Shown here: in pieces, positions 12,829 through 22,511 of the stretch | How positions within the stretch are numbered: the first letter of the stretch is position 1 | How the letters are laid out: each line of letters opens with the position of its first letter | NCBI GenBank assembly: GCA_964539095.1 | Contig: CAZIFL010000006.1 | Location: forward strand, 1 to 64,000 | Direction: 5' to 3' | Length of the DNA stretch: 64,000 nucleotides | DNA from: DAIPKP01 sp964539095 | GTDB lineage: Bacteria; Synergistota; Synergistia; Synergistales; Aminiphilaceae | Translations under genes and position numbers: made by a program | The notes under the pieces: generated by a model | The model's database searches: none | Seen by the model: only the letters and a program-made list of their open reading frames with translations | What the model was told of the DNA's origin: nothing

Positions 12829-15800
12829 ATGGTTCTGAGAGGACATTCTTTCGGAAACGTAGACCAAAAGTTCCTATCCCTGTTTATGCCGCCCTTCGAG
12901 GGGTTTGAGAGAGCCCTTTCGGTCTTCGCGATTTCCGAAAAGAGGTGCCTTTCCCCCAAAGGAGCTTTGCTTTCTCTCTTTGGGAAGATCTTTGCAGTGG
13001 TTCTGCTCCTCTGCTTTTTTCTTGGAGGAGGAACCCCTGCGAACTGCTCGCAAGATCTTCTCACGCCTCAGGAGCGGGAATATCTTCAAGCCCTTCCGGC
13101 CATTACGGTCTGCCCTGACCCCGACTGGGCTCCCTACGAATATCTGGATGAAAAGGGAAATTTCGCAGGCATCGCAGCGGATCTGCTGGATCTTCTCGCC
13201 CAGCGTCTCGGCATGGAGTTTACCTATGTCATCCCCCGGGACTGGGACGAGGCCCTGGCTCTCTCCAAATCTGGAGAGGTACTGATTCTCCCTTTCTTAA
13301 ACCAGACTCCTCAGAGGGAGGCGTGGCTACTCTTTACGGATCCTCTGCTTGTGGATCCCACGGTCTTTATCACCCGGCAGGAGCACTCCTTTATCGTGGA
13401 TGCTACGCAGCTCGTCGATAAAAGGATGATCCTTCCTTCGGGAACCTCCATGGAGGAGCGGGTACAACGGGATTTTCCCAATCTCCAGGTGATTACGGTT
13501 CCCCGGGAGGAGGATGTCTTTCGGGGTATTGAGGAGGGAAAAGCGGATCTTACTCTCCGTTCTCTCATCATGGCGGCCTACACCATCCGGAAAGAGGGGT
13601 ATTTTAACCTGAAAATCGCGGGGCAGGCTCCGGAGGGGTATGTCAACAGGCTGCGCATGGGGGTTTTCAAGGACGAGCCCCAGCTTCGAGATATTCTCAA
13701 CAAGGGGATCGCCACCATTACCCCGAGGGAGAGGGAGGAAATTTTGAACCACCATGTGAACATCACCATGGTGACCTCCGTGAACTATGCCCGCATCTTT
13801 GGGATAGGGGGGGTGTTGGGGGCCTTCCTGGTGCTCTCTTTCTACGTAAATTTCCGTCTGAAGAGGGCAAACAGCGCCCTTGAGGAGAGCGAACGGAGCA
13901 AATCCGTGCTTATCGCCAATCTTCCCGGAGTGGCCTACCGCGGCCGGTACGATGCCTCTTGGACCATGGAGTTTATTTCCCAGGGTTGCCTCGACCTTAC
14001 GGGATATGCTCCGGAGGATCTCATCGAAAATAAAACCGTTGCCTTTTCTGATCTTATCCTGAAGGAAGATGCGGAGAACGTTTGGAAGGTTTGGGAAAAG
14101 GCCATTGCCACAAAAACCACCGCCACGTTGGAATACCGCATCCGTACTGCCCTGGGAGAGGAGAGATGGGTTTTCGAGCAGGGGGTTCCTCTCTATGATG
14201 CTTCCGGAGAGGTAGCCTTTCTGGAGGGGCTCATCATCGATATTACGGATCGAAAGAGGGCGGAGGCTGCCCTGAACCAGAGCAATACTCTCTATGAAGA
14301 GCTTGCCCGGCAGAGCCGTACCGTCACCTGGGAGATCAATCGGCAGGGGCGCTATACCTACGTAAGCCCTGTGGCGGAGCTTGTACTGGGATATGCCGCC
14401 GAGGATATGGTGGAGACCATGTACTTCTACGATCTGAGCCTTCCGGAGGAACGGGAGGAAGTTAAGGAGTATGGACTGGGGTGTATGGAGCGGCGAGCAG
14501 AAGTTCGGGGTGGGGAAAGGCGTTTCCTGACGAAAGAGGGGAACCTTCTCTGGATAGCTGTGGATGGTCTCCCCCTTGAGAATGCCCAGGGGGAACTCCT
14601 GGGGTTTCGTGGAAGCTATCGGGATATCACCTGGCGCAAGCAGCTGGAGAAGAACATTGAACGTAAAAATGCCCTGCGGGAGCTGGTGGCCCAAATTTCT
14701 GCGGATTTTGTCAACGCCAGCCGAAGCAATGTGGATGACAAAATCCACTCCATGCTGCAGAGGGTGGGAGCCTTTCTAGGGGTGGACCGAACTTTCCTCT
14801 TTCAGTTCTCTCCAGATGAGATGTACATGTGGAACACCCACGAGTGGTGCGCTCCCGGGGTTTCCTCCGTAAAGGATATGGTACAGAACTACCCCGTTCG
14901 GGAGGTCCCCCTCATCGCAAGGATCATCCGGCAGCGGGAGACGCTCTTTGTCCCTTCCGTAGAGGAGCTTCCTCCGGAGTGGGAGGCGGAGAAGAGAGAG
15001 CTTCGGCAGCAGAAGGTGCAGTCTGTTCTTGCCCTTCCTCTTACCAAGGGAGAGATGCTTCTCGGCTACTTTGGGTTTGACTCTGTGTGCATCCAACGGG
15101 ATCTTGATACGGAGGTTCTGGAAATTCTGCGGATTCTGGGAAATATTCTGGCGGACGCCCTGGAGCGGGATCTTCTGGAAAAACAGATCCTTGCCGCCCG
15201 GGACGCAGCCCAGCGTATGGCTATGGCCAAGGGAGAGTTTCTGGCAAATATGAGCCATGAAATCCGTACCCCCATGAACGGCGTACAGGGGATGCTGGAG
15301 CTGCTTCTGGAGTCGCATCTTCTGGAAGAGCAGCGCTTTTATGCGGAGACCGCTCGGGCCAGTGCGGAGTCCCTTCTCACCATCCTCAACGACATTCTGG
15401 ATTTCTCCAAGATTGAGGCGGGGAAGCTGGATCTTCAGATGCAGCGATGTTCCCTTCTCAATATCCTGGACGATCTGGGAGGGGCCCTGGGAATAAAGGC
15501 CCGGGAGAAGGGGATAGAGCTTCTTTTGCGGATGGATTCCCAGGTGCCTCTGCATGTGCAGGCGGATTGCCATCGGCTACGACAGATTCTGCTCAATCTG
15601 GCCTCAAACGCCATCAAGTTTACCGAAAAGGGTGAGGTGGCGCTGGCCGTAACAAGGGTTCCCGAGAAGGAAAAGCCCCGGAGAATCCTCCTTCGTTTTA
15701 CCATTCGGGATACGGGTATTGGCATCTCTTCGGAGCAGCAACAGCTCCTCTTTCATAAGTTTTCCCAGGTGCACCGATCTGCCAATCGAGCCTATGGCGG

Positions 15801-17433
15801 TACCGGGTTGGGGCTTGCCATTTCGAGGGAGCTTGTGGAACTCATGGGGGGAGAGATTGGCGTTAGCAGTCAGGAGGGGGTGGGGTCGGAGTTCTTCTTT
15901 GAGATTCCCCTGGAAAAGCCTGAGGAAGAGCATTCTCTCTCCTCCTTGGGTGCTCCGGTTCTCAAAGGGGTACGAATTCTCGTAGCCTCCGGAAACCCGC
16001 GTTGCCGGGATGCCCTTACAGGATGTCTTGCCTCCTGGGGAATGCGCCCCTCTGGCGCCTCCTCTCTTGAAGATCTGCAGAAACTTTTTCGGAGTGCCCG
16101 AGAAGAGGGGGATCTTTTCAGCATGGTTCTGCGGGATTCCCTGTTGCCGGGGGAGGCGGGGTATCCCGAAACTCTTGAAGAAGCTCTGGGGTGGCCCAAA
16201 ATTTTTGGATGTTCCGTGATTATGTTTGCCCATCGGGGAGGAGCGCAATCTCTTCCTCCGGGGGCCTTTCTGCTGGGCAAGCCTCTGCGCTATCGGGAGC
16301 TTGCGGGGCTTTTGGCATCTCTCGGAGAGAAATCCTCCTCGGAAAGAAAAGAGCCATCTCCCAAAGATGCCTCGGGAGCCACCGGAAAACCTCAGGAGGC
16401 TCCCAAAGAGATTCCTCCGGGGATACCCTCCTTTCGGGGGCGTACCATTCTGCTTGCGGAGGATAATCACATTAATCAGAAAGTAGTTACCCGTATGCTC
16501 GAAAAGACCGGAGCCAGGGTAGTGCTCGCAGAAAACGGCCAGGAGGCCCTGCAGATGGTGGAAGAGGGGGTGCCTGATCTCGTGCTGATGGATCTTCACA
16601 TGCCCCGGATGGATGGTTTCGAGGCTGCGGGGATTCTTCGGGAGCGCTATCCGGATCTTCCCATTATCGCCCTCTCTGCAGCGGTGATGGAGGAAGATCG
16701 TCGCCGCACCATGGAGGCGGGGATGCAGGAACATCTCGGAAAGCCCATAACCAGGGAAGTCCTTTACGGAACTCTGGAGCGATACCTCCCCCCGGAAGAG
16801 GTGCAGGCTCTCCGGGAGGAAGCTTCTTCCTGGCCCGAGGAGCTGCCACACGAACTGCCTGGATTCGATCTCTCCCAGGGGCTTGTACTTTTCGGAGGTT
16901 CCGGGGAAGAGTACCGAAGCGCTCTTGAGCAGTTTTTCCAGGAGATTCCTCTGGAGTATGAGCCGATATTGCGGCTTTTGAGGGAGGAGAGAGTGGAGGA
17001 GTCCCGGAGGTTGCTCCATACCCTCAAGGGAGTGGCGGGAACTTTGGGAGCCAAGAGAACCCGGGAAGCTGCAGAGGCTCTGGAGCAATCTTTAAAGTCC
17101 TCTGGGGAAGTCCCCGAAAGGATGCGGCAGGATCTGCAGGATGCTCTGCATGAAGCCCGGAGCGCTGAGAAATTGCTCCCTCCTCTTCGAGAGAGAGAAG
17201 CCCTTTCGGAAGAAGAGGCTCGGGGCGCTGTGGAGATCCTCCGGAAAAAACTCAAGGCGAACGAGTTTGTGGAGGAGCATATTCTCCATAAGGCGGGGGG
17301 GATCCTTCATTCCCGAGGAGCCGAAGTTGCTCTGTCGAAGCTGGAGGATCTCGTACACTCCTTCGAGGTGGAAGAAGCTATTGAGCTTCTGGAATCCCTT
17401 TTCCCTGAAGGAGAGGAGGGAAAACATGAGTGA
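12829..17433 (+). CDS. hybrid sensor histidine kinase with periplasmic solute-binding sensor
   Basis: 1534 residues from ATG 12829 (GGGGG nine bases upstream). Domains in order: signal/membrane segment near 50-70 (FAVVLLLCFFLGGG); SBP_bac_3-type periplasmic sensor about 90-310; transmembrane helix about 323-342 (IGGVLGAFLVLSFYV); two PAS domains about 358-478 and 488-604; GAF about 618-781; HisKA with His810 in MSHEIRTPMNG; HATPase with NLASNAIKF, DTGIGIS and GGTGLGLAIS; a receiver-like domain about 1044-1168 lacking a clear phospho-Asp; a complete receiver with Asp1255 (LVLMDLHMP); and an HPt with His1397 (LLHTLKG). A full phosphorelay can therefore occur inside one chain. The ligand is probably an amino acid or similar small solute, by analogy. 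Its stop overlaps the next start by eight bases. Confidence 0.93.
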   Translation: MVLRGHSFGNVDQKFLSLFMPPFEGFERALSVFAISEKRCLSPKGALLSLFGKIFAVVLLLCFFLGGGTPANCSQDLLTPQEREYLQALPAITVCPDPDWAPYEYLDEKGNFAGIAADLLDLLAQRLGMEFTYVIPRDWDEALALSKSGEVLILPFLNQTPQREAWLLFTDPLLVDPTVFITRQEHSFIVDATQLVDKRMILPSGTSMEERVQRDFPNLQVITVPREEDVFRGIEEGKADLTLRSLIMAAYTIRKEGYFNLKIAGQAPEGYVNRLRMGVFKDEPQLRDILNKGIATITPREREEILNHHVNITMVTSVNYARIFGIGGVLGAFLVLSFYVNFRLKRANSALEESERSKSVLIANLPGVAYRGRYDASWTMEFISQGCLDLTGYAPEDLIENKTVAFSDLILKEDAENVWKVWEKAIATKTTATLEYRIRTALGEERWVFEQGVPLYDASGEVAFLEGLIIDITDRKRAEAALNQSNTLYEELARQSRTVTWEINRQGRYTYVSPVAELVLGYAAEDMVETMYFYDLSLPEEREEVKEYGLGCMERRAEVRGGERRFLTKEGNLLWIAVDGLPLENAQGELLGFRGSYRDITWRKQLEKNIERKNALRELVAQISADFVNASRSNVDDKIHSMLQRVGAFLGVDRTFLFQFSPDEMYMWNTHEWCAPGVSSVKDMVQNYPVREVPLIARIIRQRETLFVPSVEELPPEWEAEKRELRQQKVQSVLALPLTKGEMLLGYFGFDSVCIQRDLDTEVLEILRILGNILADALERDLLEKQILAARDAAQRMAMAKGEFLANMSHEIRTPMNGVQGMLELLLESHLLEEQRFYAETARASAESLLTILNDILDFSKIEAGKLDLQMQRCSLLNILDDLGGALGIKAREKGIELLLRMDSQVPLHVQADCHRLRQILLNLASNAIKFTEKGEVALAVTRVPEKEKPRRILLRFTIRDTGIGISSEQQQLLFHKFSQVHRSANRAYGGTGLGLAISRELVELMGGEIGVSSQEGVGSEFFFEIPLEKPEEEHSLSSLGAPVLKGVRILVASGNPRCRDALTGCLASWGMRPSGASSLEDLQKLFRSAREEGDLFSMVLRDSLLPGEAGYPETLEEALGWPKIFGCSVIMFAHRGGAQSLPPGAFLLGKPLRYRELAGLLASLGEKSSSERKEPSPKDASGATGKPQEAPKEIPPGIPSFRGRTILLAEDNHINQKVVTRMLEKTGARVVLAENGQEALQMVEEGVPDLVLMDLHMPRMDGFEAAGILRERYPDLPIIALSAAVMEEDRRRTMEAGMQEHLGKPITREVLYGTLERYLPPEEVQALREEASSWPEELPHELPGFDLSQGLVLFGGSGEEYRSALEQFFQEIPLEYEPILRLLREERVEESRRLLHTLKGVAGTLGAKRTREAAEALEQSLKSSGEVPERMRQDLQDALHEARSAEKLLPPLREREALSEEEARGAVEILRKKLKANEFVEEHILHKAGGILHSRGAEVALSKLEDLVHSFEVEEAIELLESLFPEGEEGKHE

Positions 17434-18358
17434 TACCGACCTCCGTACCATCCTGATAGTGGACGATGCCCCCGCCAATATTCGGGCTCTGGCGAGCTTG
17501 CTCAAGGGGGAGTACCGCATCCTTGTGGCTCTCAGTGGAGAAAAAGCTCTGGAGATAGTCCGGGGAGAGTCGCCGCCGGATCTGATCTTGCTGGATATAG
17601 AGATGCCCGGCATGGATGGGTACGAGGTCTGCCGGCGCTTGAAATCCGAGAGTCCCAGTAATCGGATTCCGGTGATCTTCGTTACCGCCAAGAGCGGGGC
17701 GGATGAGGAGGAGCTAGGGTTCAATCTCGGTGCGGCAGATTATATCATCAAGCCCTTTTACCCTGCGGTGGTGCGCGCTCGGGTGCGGAACCATATGAAT
17801 CTTAAAATCCGCACAGATCTGCTGGAGGAACTCTCTCTGGTGGACGGCCTTACGGGGGTCTTCAACCGCCGCTATTTCGACGATCACTTCGAAGAGGAGC
17901 GAAAGCGGGCCCTCCGGATGGGGCATCCTCTTGGGGTGATCATGATGGATATCGATAACTTCAAGGCTTATAACGATAACTACGGCCATGGGGCGGGGGA
18001 TGAATGTCTGCAGAAGGTGGCCAGAGCCTTGAGGGAAGCGCTCCCTCGCTCGGGGGATTTCGTGGCCCGTTACGGGGGAGAGGAGTTCGTGGCTCTTCTC
18101 CCTGGTACGGAGGGGGAGGGAACTCTGAGGGTGGCGGAGCGGCTCCGGGGGGTTGTGGCGTCTCTGGAAATTCCTCACGCCTATTCACCTACCGCCAAGG
18201 TGATCACCATAAGCCTGGGAGTAGCCTCTTCTGAGGCCCTTGCCTCTCCGGAAGAGGCGCTAGCCCTCCTCAAGAGGGCGGACCAGGCCCTGTACAGATC
18301 CAAAAAGGAGGGACGGAACCGCTCTACCCTCCTGAAGGATCAGAAATACCGTAGTTGA
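17426..18358 (+). CDS. response regulator with diguanylate cyclase (REC-GGDEF)
   Basis: 310 residues from ATG 17426, behind GGAGAGGAGGG and overlapping the kinase stop. The receiver domain has TILIVDDAP, phospho-acceptor Asp57 (LILLDIEMPGMDG) and Lys109 (IIKPF). The GGDEF domain starts about residue 138 (VDGLTGVFNRRYFD), with active-site GGEEF at 217-221. An RSGD inhibitory-site motif lies at 208-211, so product inhibition by cyclic di-GMP is expected. The gene pair implies that the kinase upstream controls cyclic di-GMP synthesis. Confidence 0.95.
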   Translation: MSDTDLRTILIVDDAPANIRALASLLKGEYRILVALSGEKALEIVRGESPPDLILLDIEMPGMDGYEVCRRLKSESPSNRIPVIFVTAKSGADEEELGFNLGAADYIIKPFYPAVVRARVRNHMNLKIRTDLLEELSLVDGLTGVFNRRYFDDHFEEERKRALRMGHPLGVIMMDIDNFKAYNDNYGHGAGDECLQKVARALREALPRSGDFVARYGGEEFVALLPGTEGEGTLRVAERLRGVVASLEIPHAYSPTAKVITISLGVASSEALASPEEALALLKRADQALYRSKKEGRNRSTLLKDQKYRS

Positions 18359-18397
18359 CGATGGGTTTTCAGGCTTTCTCAGGGGAGGAAAAAAGGT

Positions 18398-18835
18398 ATG
18401 CACGGATTGTGGTTTGTGGTTCTTCTGGGGCTTCTAGGGGGGGCTGCGGTGGGGGTTCAGGCTCCCATAGCGGGGATGATGGGGCAGAAGATAGGAGGAA
18501 CCGCCGGGAGCATGGTGGTTCATTGCAGCGGTTTTATCTTCTCGGGGATACTGCTTCTCTTCCGGGGGGGCGAGGAGGTCGCCCAATGGAGGAGTCTCTC
18601 CTGGTACATGTGGGGAGCGGGTATTTTCGGGGTGATTCTCTATCAGACCATTAACATTACACTCCCCCGTCTCGGAGCGGTGTCCATGCTGGCCCTCATT
18701 ATTATCGGCCAGCTTCTTGCGGGGGTGGCAGTGGATGCCCTGGGGCTTTTCGGAACGGTTCCCCGGCCTCTTGATTTTCCCCGGATTGCAGGAATGCTGC
18801 TCCTGCTCTCCGGAGGATATCTGGTGATGCGGTAG
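18398..18835 (+). CDS. small DMT-superfamily membrane protein (YdcZ/DUF606-like)
   Basis: 145 residues with five hydrophobic segments: FVVLLGLLGGAAVGVQAP at the start, MVVHCSGFIFSGILLLF, YMWGAGIFGVILYQTI, LGAVSMLALIIIGQLLAGV and AGMLLLLSGGYLVM. The layout and the VQAPIAGMMGQ opening fit the YdcZ/DUF606 family, half-size relatives of DMT transporters that may work as dimers. The start has GAGG and AAAGG upstream. It follows the regulator gene by 39 bases. Substrate unknown. Confidence 0.8.
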   Translation: MHGLWFVVLLGLLGGAAVGVQAPIAGMMGQKIGGTAGSMVVHCSGFIFSGILLLFRGGEEVAQWRSLSWYMWGAGIFGVILYQTINITLPRLGAVSMLALIIIGQLLAGVAVDALGLFGTVPRPLDFPRIAGMLLLLSGGYLVMR

Positions 18836-18840
18836 TATAA

Positions 18841-18882
18841 CGCTCTTTCCGGGGAGTGGAGACTCCCCGGAAAGAGCGTCTT
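18841..18882. terminator. strong two-way terminator between convergent genes
   Basis: A perfect 17-base-pair stem: CGCTCTTTCCGGGGAGT (18841-18857), loop GGAG, and its complement at 18862-18878, then TCTTGTTT. It sits between the DMT gene stop (18835) and the stop of the convergent membrane-fusion gene (18885). Confidence 0.85.
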
Positions 18883-18884
18883 GT

Positions 18885-20099
18885 TTAGATCTGTTCTCGA
18901 ATTCCCCGAACCCGGAGCCCTGGCTGGATGCTCTCTTCCGGAGCGAGAAGCACCTCGTCTCCCGAAGAGAGCCCCTCTCGAATTTCCACCCACTCGGGGT
19001 TCTGCATTCCCGGAGTTACCTCTACCTCTTCTGCGCGCCCTTCCCGGATAACGAAAACTCCCCAGCTCTCCCGAGGGCCTCGAAAGAGGGCTGTCCGGGG
19101 GATGCAGAGGGCTTTCTCCTTTGATGTGGTGGTGATGCGCACCCGAACTCGGTATTCCAGCCCCAGAGTGCGCCCTCCTTCCTCCCGAAGCCTTTGCAGC
19201 TCCCCTTCATTGAAACCGATGATCACATCCACCCGCTGCTGCTCCACCCCCAGAGAGGAGAGCTTGGTGTATCCCTGGGGTTTGATCCGGAGTACCTGTC
19301 CTTGCAGAGGGCTTCCCCCGATGGTCTCCCCGAAGATCTGCACAGGATCTCCCGGAGATACCCGTACAGCCTCTTCCGTAAGCAGGGGGGCAGTAACCTC
19401 CATCTCTTCCAGATTCCCGAGATCCAGCAGAGGTTCTCCGGGCTGCAGCATTTTGGCGTTCCACACGTATCGGCGCAGCACGGAACCCTCGATGGGACTT
19501 TCGATGACCGTACGCTTGAGGCTCCGGTTGATGAAGATGGGAAGAAGCTTGCTGGTGGAGTTCAGAGCGGCGTAGGCGTAGGAGAGGGCTTCACTCCCCT
19601 CGGTATCCATGGCGGATTCCAGATAGTCCGTCTTGGCCTCCCGGAAGAGCTGCTCGCTGATGGCTTTTTTGGCGTAGAGCCCCTCTCGGGCCTCCGCAAG
19701 CCACTTGAGATAGTCCCGCCGGGCCTTGCTTGCCTTCACCTGAGCCTGGGAGGAGAGCACCGTACTTGCCATGGCCTTTACGATGGAGTGAGCCTCCCGG
19801 AGGGCATCCTGAAGATCCACATCCTCCAGCCGGGCGAGGACATCCCCCTTACGTACCGTGTCCCCCTCCCGAAGGGAGATGGGGAGCACCCTTCCCTGCT
19901 GGGGCATGGTGATGTGCACGATCTGGGGAAGGCTGGTCTGCCCCCGGTCCTCCACGTACTCCTCCAGAAGGATTTCCCGGGCGAGGGTGCTTCGTACCTC
20001 CCGTACCTCCGTGATGGTGGCGTAGATTCCCCAGGCTCCTCCAGCAAGAAGAAGAGCGAACATGCCTATCCAGAAAAAAGACCCTTTCTTTCGGCCCAT
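18885..20099 (-). CDS. membrane-fusion protein (HlyD/MacA-like) of an ABC exporter
   Basis: 404 residues from ATG 20099, with AAAGGAG eight bases upstream; a start at 20123 is possible but its spacing is poor. One N-terminal transmembrane segment (FFWIGMFALLLAGGAWGIYA) anchors the protein. The biotinyl/lipoyl-like halves flank a helical hairpin: MPQQGRVLPISLREGDTVRK then GDVLARLED, and VIESPIEGSVLRR then PGEPLLDLGN. The C-terminus has a beta-barrel ending in GMQNPEWVEIREGLSSGDEV. It would link the inner-membrane permease to an outer-membrane exit, which suggests a diderm cell. Last gene of the folD-ABC operon. Confidence 0.88.
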   Translation of the reverse strand: MGRKKGSFFWIGMFALLLAGGAWGIYATITEVREVRSTLAREILLEEYVEDRGQTSLPQIVHITMPQQGRVLPISLREGDTVRKGDVLARLEDVDLQDALREAHSIVKAMASTVLSSQAQVKASKARRDYLKWLAEAREGLYAKKAISEQLFREAKTDYLESAMDTEGSEALSYAYAALNSTSKLLPIFINRSLKRTVIESPIEGSVLRRYVWNAKMLQPGEPLLDLGNLEEMEVTAPLLTEEAVRVSPGDPVQIFGETIGGSPLQGQVLRIKPQGYTKLSSLGVEQQRVDVIIGFNEGELQRLREEGGRTLGLEYRVRVRITTTSKEKALCIPRTALFRGPRESWGVFVIREGRAEEVEVTPGMQNPEWVEIREGLSSGDEVLLAPEESIQPGLRVRGIREQI

Positions 20100-20123
20100 A
20101 GAATCATCTCCTTTGTTTTTCAT

Positions 20124-22511
20124 CTATTCCTTTACGTTCAGCCCCTCCTGCCAGGGGAGGCGGCGGAGAGAGCGGTAGAGAACGCCGTAGCTGAGAAGGA
20201 CGAAGAGCAGGGCGAGCAGCAGCGTCCAGAGGCAGCTCAGAGGATGCACCACTCCGGGGAAGGCGTAGAGATCGTTTTCGAAGGCCTTCACAAGCCCCAG
20301 AAGCCCGAGATATCCCAGAGGGATCCCCAGCACCGCCCCGGTCAGATTGGTAAGCAGGATCTCCCGCAGAAAGAGGGAGCCTATGGCGGCATGGCTGTAC
20401 CCCAGTACCTTGAGGGTGGCGATCTCTCGTTTGCGCTCCTCCAGGGAGATGAGGGCGCCGTTGAGGATAGAGCCGAAGAAGATGATTCCCGCAAAGAGGA
20501 TCATCACCAGGGCGGTCCCTCGGAGAGAGCCGTCGAACTGCTCCTGAAGAAGCTGCTTCTCTCGGGCTGTATCCGCCATAGACTCTATTCCAGGCCGTTC
20601 TTCCAGGGCCTTCAGAAGGCGCCGACGGATATCCGGACCGCTTCGGGGCTCCAGCACCAGAGAAACCTCCGAAAGGGTATCCTCTTCCCCCATCATTTTT
20701 TGCAGATACTCCAGAGGGGCGTAGACCCCAAGCCCTAGAGTGCTGTAGATCACCGATGCCACCGGAAGGATCTTTTCCTCCTGTTCTCCCTGAAGAGGAA
20801 GAAAGCGGAGGGAATCCCCCGGAGCGACCCCGAGCTGTCGGGCCATGCGCTCCGTTATGAGAAGTCCTGCGGAGGGAAGAGGTACCGCCTCGCCTTGGCG
20901 ATTCCGGGGAACCACAAGATCCCCCTGGGGGAGAATCCCCGTAATGCTCCCCCGTTTGCGGAGATGACCCTGGATAAAGGTTCCCCCCACCGAGAAGAGC
21001 GGCTCCCCCCGAAGCACTCCCGGAAGGCGGGAGAGATCCTGCAGGGCTTCTCCGGAGAGATGGTTTTTGAAGGTAATCCGGTAGTCGCTCCGCAAGACTT
21101 TCTCGAATTGGAAGGACATCATGCTGTCCATGGAGTCCACGAAACCGAAGGCCAGAAGAAGGATTGCCGCTCCAAGGGCGGAGGAGAGAAGGGCGATAAG
21201 GCTCCGCAGAGGCTGGCGAAAGACGCTGCGGAGTACCATCTTCCAGGGGGCTCCCAGAGATATGGCGAGGGCGAGAACTTTCTCCAGAAAGACGGTTTTT
21301 CCCCCCGGCGGTGAGGGGAGGCGCATGGCCTCTGCCGGGGAAAGCCGAAGAATGGTGTACAGCCCTCGGAGAGTTCCCAGGGCGGCGAAGAGCACCGAAA
21401 GGGTCAGGGCCGCCACAAAGACTCCGGGATAGAGCCCTGGGGAGAGCCGGGGAAAGGTGAAGTAGCTGCGGTAGATCAGGGTGAGCCCTTGGGAGGAGAG
21501 AAAACCCAGAAAAGATCCCAAAAGCCCCCCCAGAACTCCCGGAAAGATGCCGAAGCCGAGGTAGTGAGGGAGAAGCCGTGCGTTGGAGTATCCCAGAGCT
21601 TTCAGGGTTCCCGCAGTGGTGCGTTGCTGCTCCGCCATCCGGGTCATGAGGACATTGAGAATGAGGGCGGAGATCCCCAGGAAGACCAGCGGAAGCACCA
21701 CGGACATGGAGCGGAGCCCCTGGATCTCCGAGTCGATGAGCAGGGCGGAAAACTGCTCCTTCCGTGGATAGGCGGCGTAGACCCCATAGGGGGTGAGGCG
21801 CTCCGAAAGTTCCTGTAGCAGGGCGGGGATATTTTTCTTCCCCTCCGGGGAGAGAATCCCCACCAGATTGTTGCAGGCCCCTTCGAAGTTGTAGAGATCT
21901 TCGGCGAAATCCTGTTTGATGTAGAAGACCCCGTAGTTTTTTGTATCCTCCATGAGGCTTCCCGGAGAGGCGAGATAGACAAATTCCGGGCTATCCGCAG
22001 TGCCGGTTACCACAAGCTCCTTCCGCACCCCCCCGGTAATCAGGGTGAGGGTGTCTCCGGGGTTGATCCCTCGGGAGCGGGCGAACTTCTCCGAGCATAT
22101 CACCTGGTTGCGCAGCTCGTAGGTGAAGGAACTTCCCCGACGGAGGAGAATATCGTTCACCGGGGATTCTTGATCCGGAGGAAGGGAGAGTACCATACCG
22201 CTCACCGGTTCGGTGCTTCCGGGGATCTCCACCCGGGCGGGAAAGACGATACGCTGTCGGGCGGTGAGGATATCCGGAAAATCTTTGAGAATGCGATCCA
22301 TCTCCGCGGAGGGGCATTTTTTGAGTTCCACCCAGAAGTCCCCCATGGCGTAGGCGGCGTAGTAGTTGTCTCGGGCTCCCAGGAGGTTGAAGTAGGAGGA
22401 GAGAAGGGCTACGAAGCAAGTGTTTCCTGCGGTGATGATCAGGATAATGGCCAAAAGCATCCCCCGGGAACGGAAAATATCCCGGAAAAGCTTGCGGGTA
22501 AGCACCCTCAC
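20124..22511 (-). CDS. ABC exporter permease, FtsX/MacB/LolC type, two-unit
   Basis: 795 residues from GTG 22511, whose GTGA overlaps the ATPase stop. An N-terminal helix (MLLAIILIITAGNTCFVALL) is followed by a large extracytoplasmic domain (about 40-260). The first FtsX core spans about 265-400 (VVLPLVFLGISALILNVL). A second periplasmic region follows, and a second FtsX core lies at the end (LVMILFAGIIFFGSILNGAL, LWTLLLALLFVLLSYGVLY). This is the double-FtsX build of permeases that push lipids, lipoproteins or peptides out of the membrane. Substrate unknown. Confidence 0.9.
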   Translation of the reverse strand: MRVLTRKLFRDIFRSRGMLLAIILIITAGNTCFVALLSSYFNLLGARDNYYAAYAMGDFWVELKKCPSAEMDRILKDFPDILTARQRIVFPARVEIPGSTEPVSGMVLSLPPDQESPVNDILLRRGSSFTYELRNQVICSEKFARSRGINPGDTLTLITGGVRKELVVTGTADSPEFVYLASPGSLMEDTKNYGVFYIKQDFAEDLYNFEGACNNLVGILSPEGKKNIPALLQELSERLTPYGVYAAYPRKEQFSALLIDSEIQGLRSMSVVLPLVFLGISALILNVLMTRMAEQQRTTAGTLKALGYSNARLLPHYLGFGIFPGVLGGLLGSFLGFLSSQGLTLIYRSYFTFPRLSPGLYPGVFVAALTLSVLFAALGTLRGLYTILRLSPAEAMRLPSPPGGKTVFLEKVLALAISLGAPWKMVLRSVFRQPLRSLIALLSSALGAAILLLAFGFVDSMDSMMSFQFEKVLRSDYRITFKNHLSGEALQDLSRLPGVLRGEPLFSVGGTFIQGHLRKRGSITGILPQGDLVVPRNRQGEAVPLPSAGLLITERMARQLGVAPGDSLRFLPLQGEQEEKILPVASVIYSTLGLGVYAPLEYLQKMMGEEDTLSEVSLVLEPRSGPDIRRRLLKALEERPGIESMADTAREKQLLQEQFDGSLRGTALVMILFAGIIFFGSILNGALISLEERKREIATLKVLGYSHAAIGSLFLREILLTNLTGAVLGIPLGYLGLLGLVKAFENDLYAFPGVVHPLSCLWTLLLALLFVLLSYGVLYRSLRRLPWQEGLNVKE

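Noticed and set aside
15604..17088. Long antisense frames inside the kinase gene (also 13327-14748 and 14776-15573)
   Set aside because: The sense strand has clear, ordered domains with all catalytic motifs; the antisense frames have none and no ribosome sites.
19194..20738. A 514-codon plus-strand frame over the exporter genes
   Set aside because: It crosses two well-supported minus-strand genes and has no recognisable motif or start signal.
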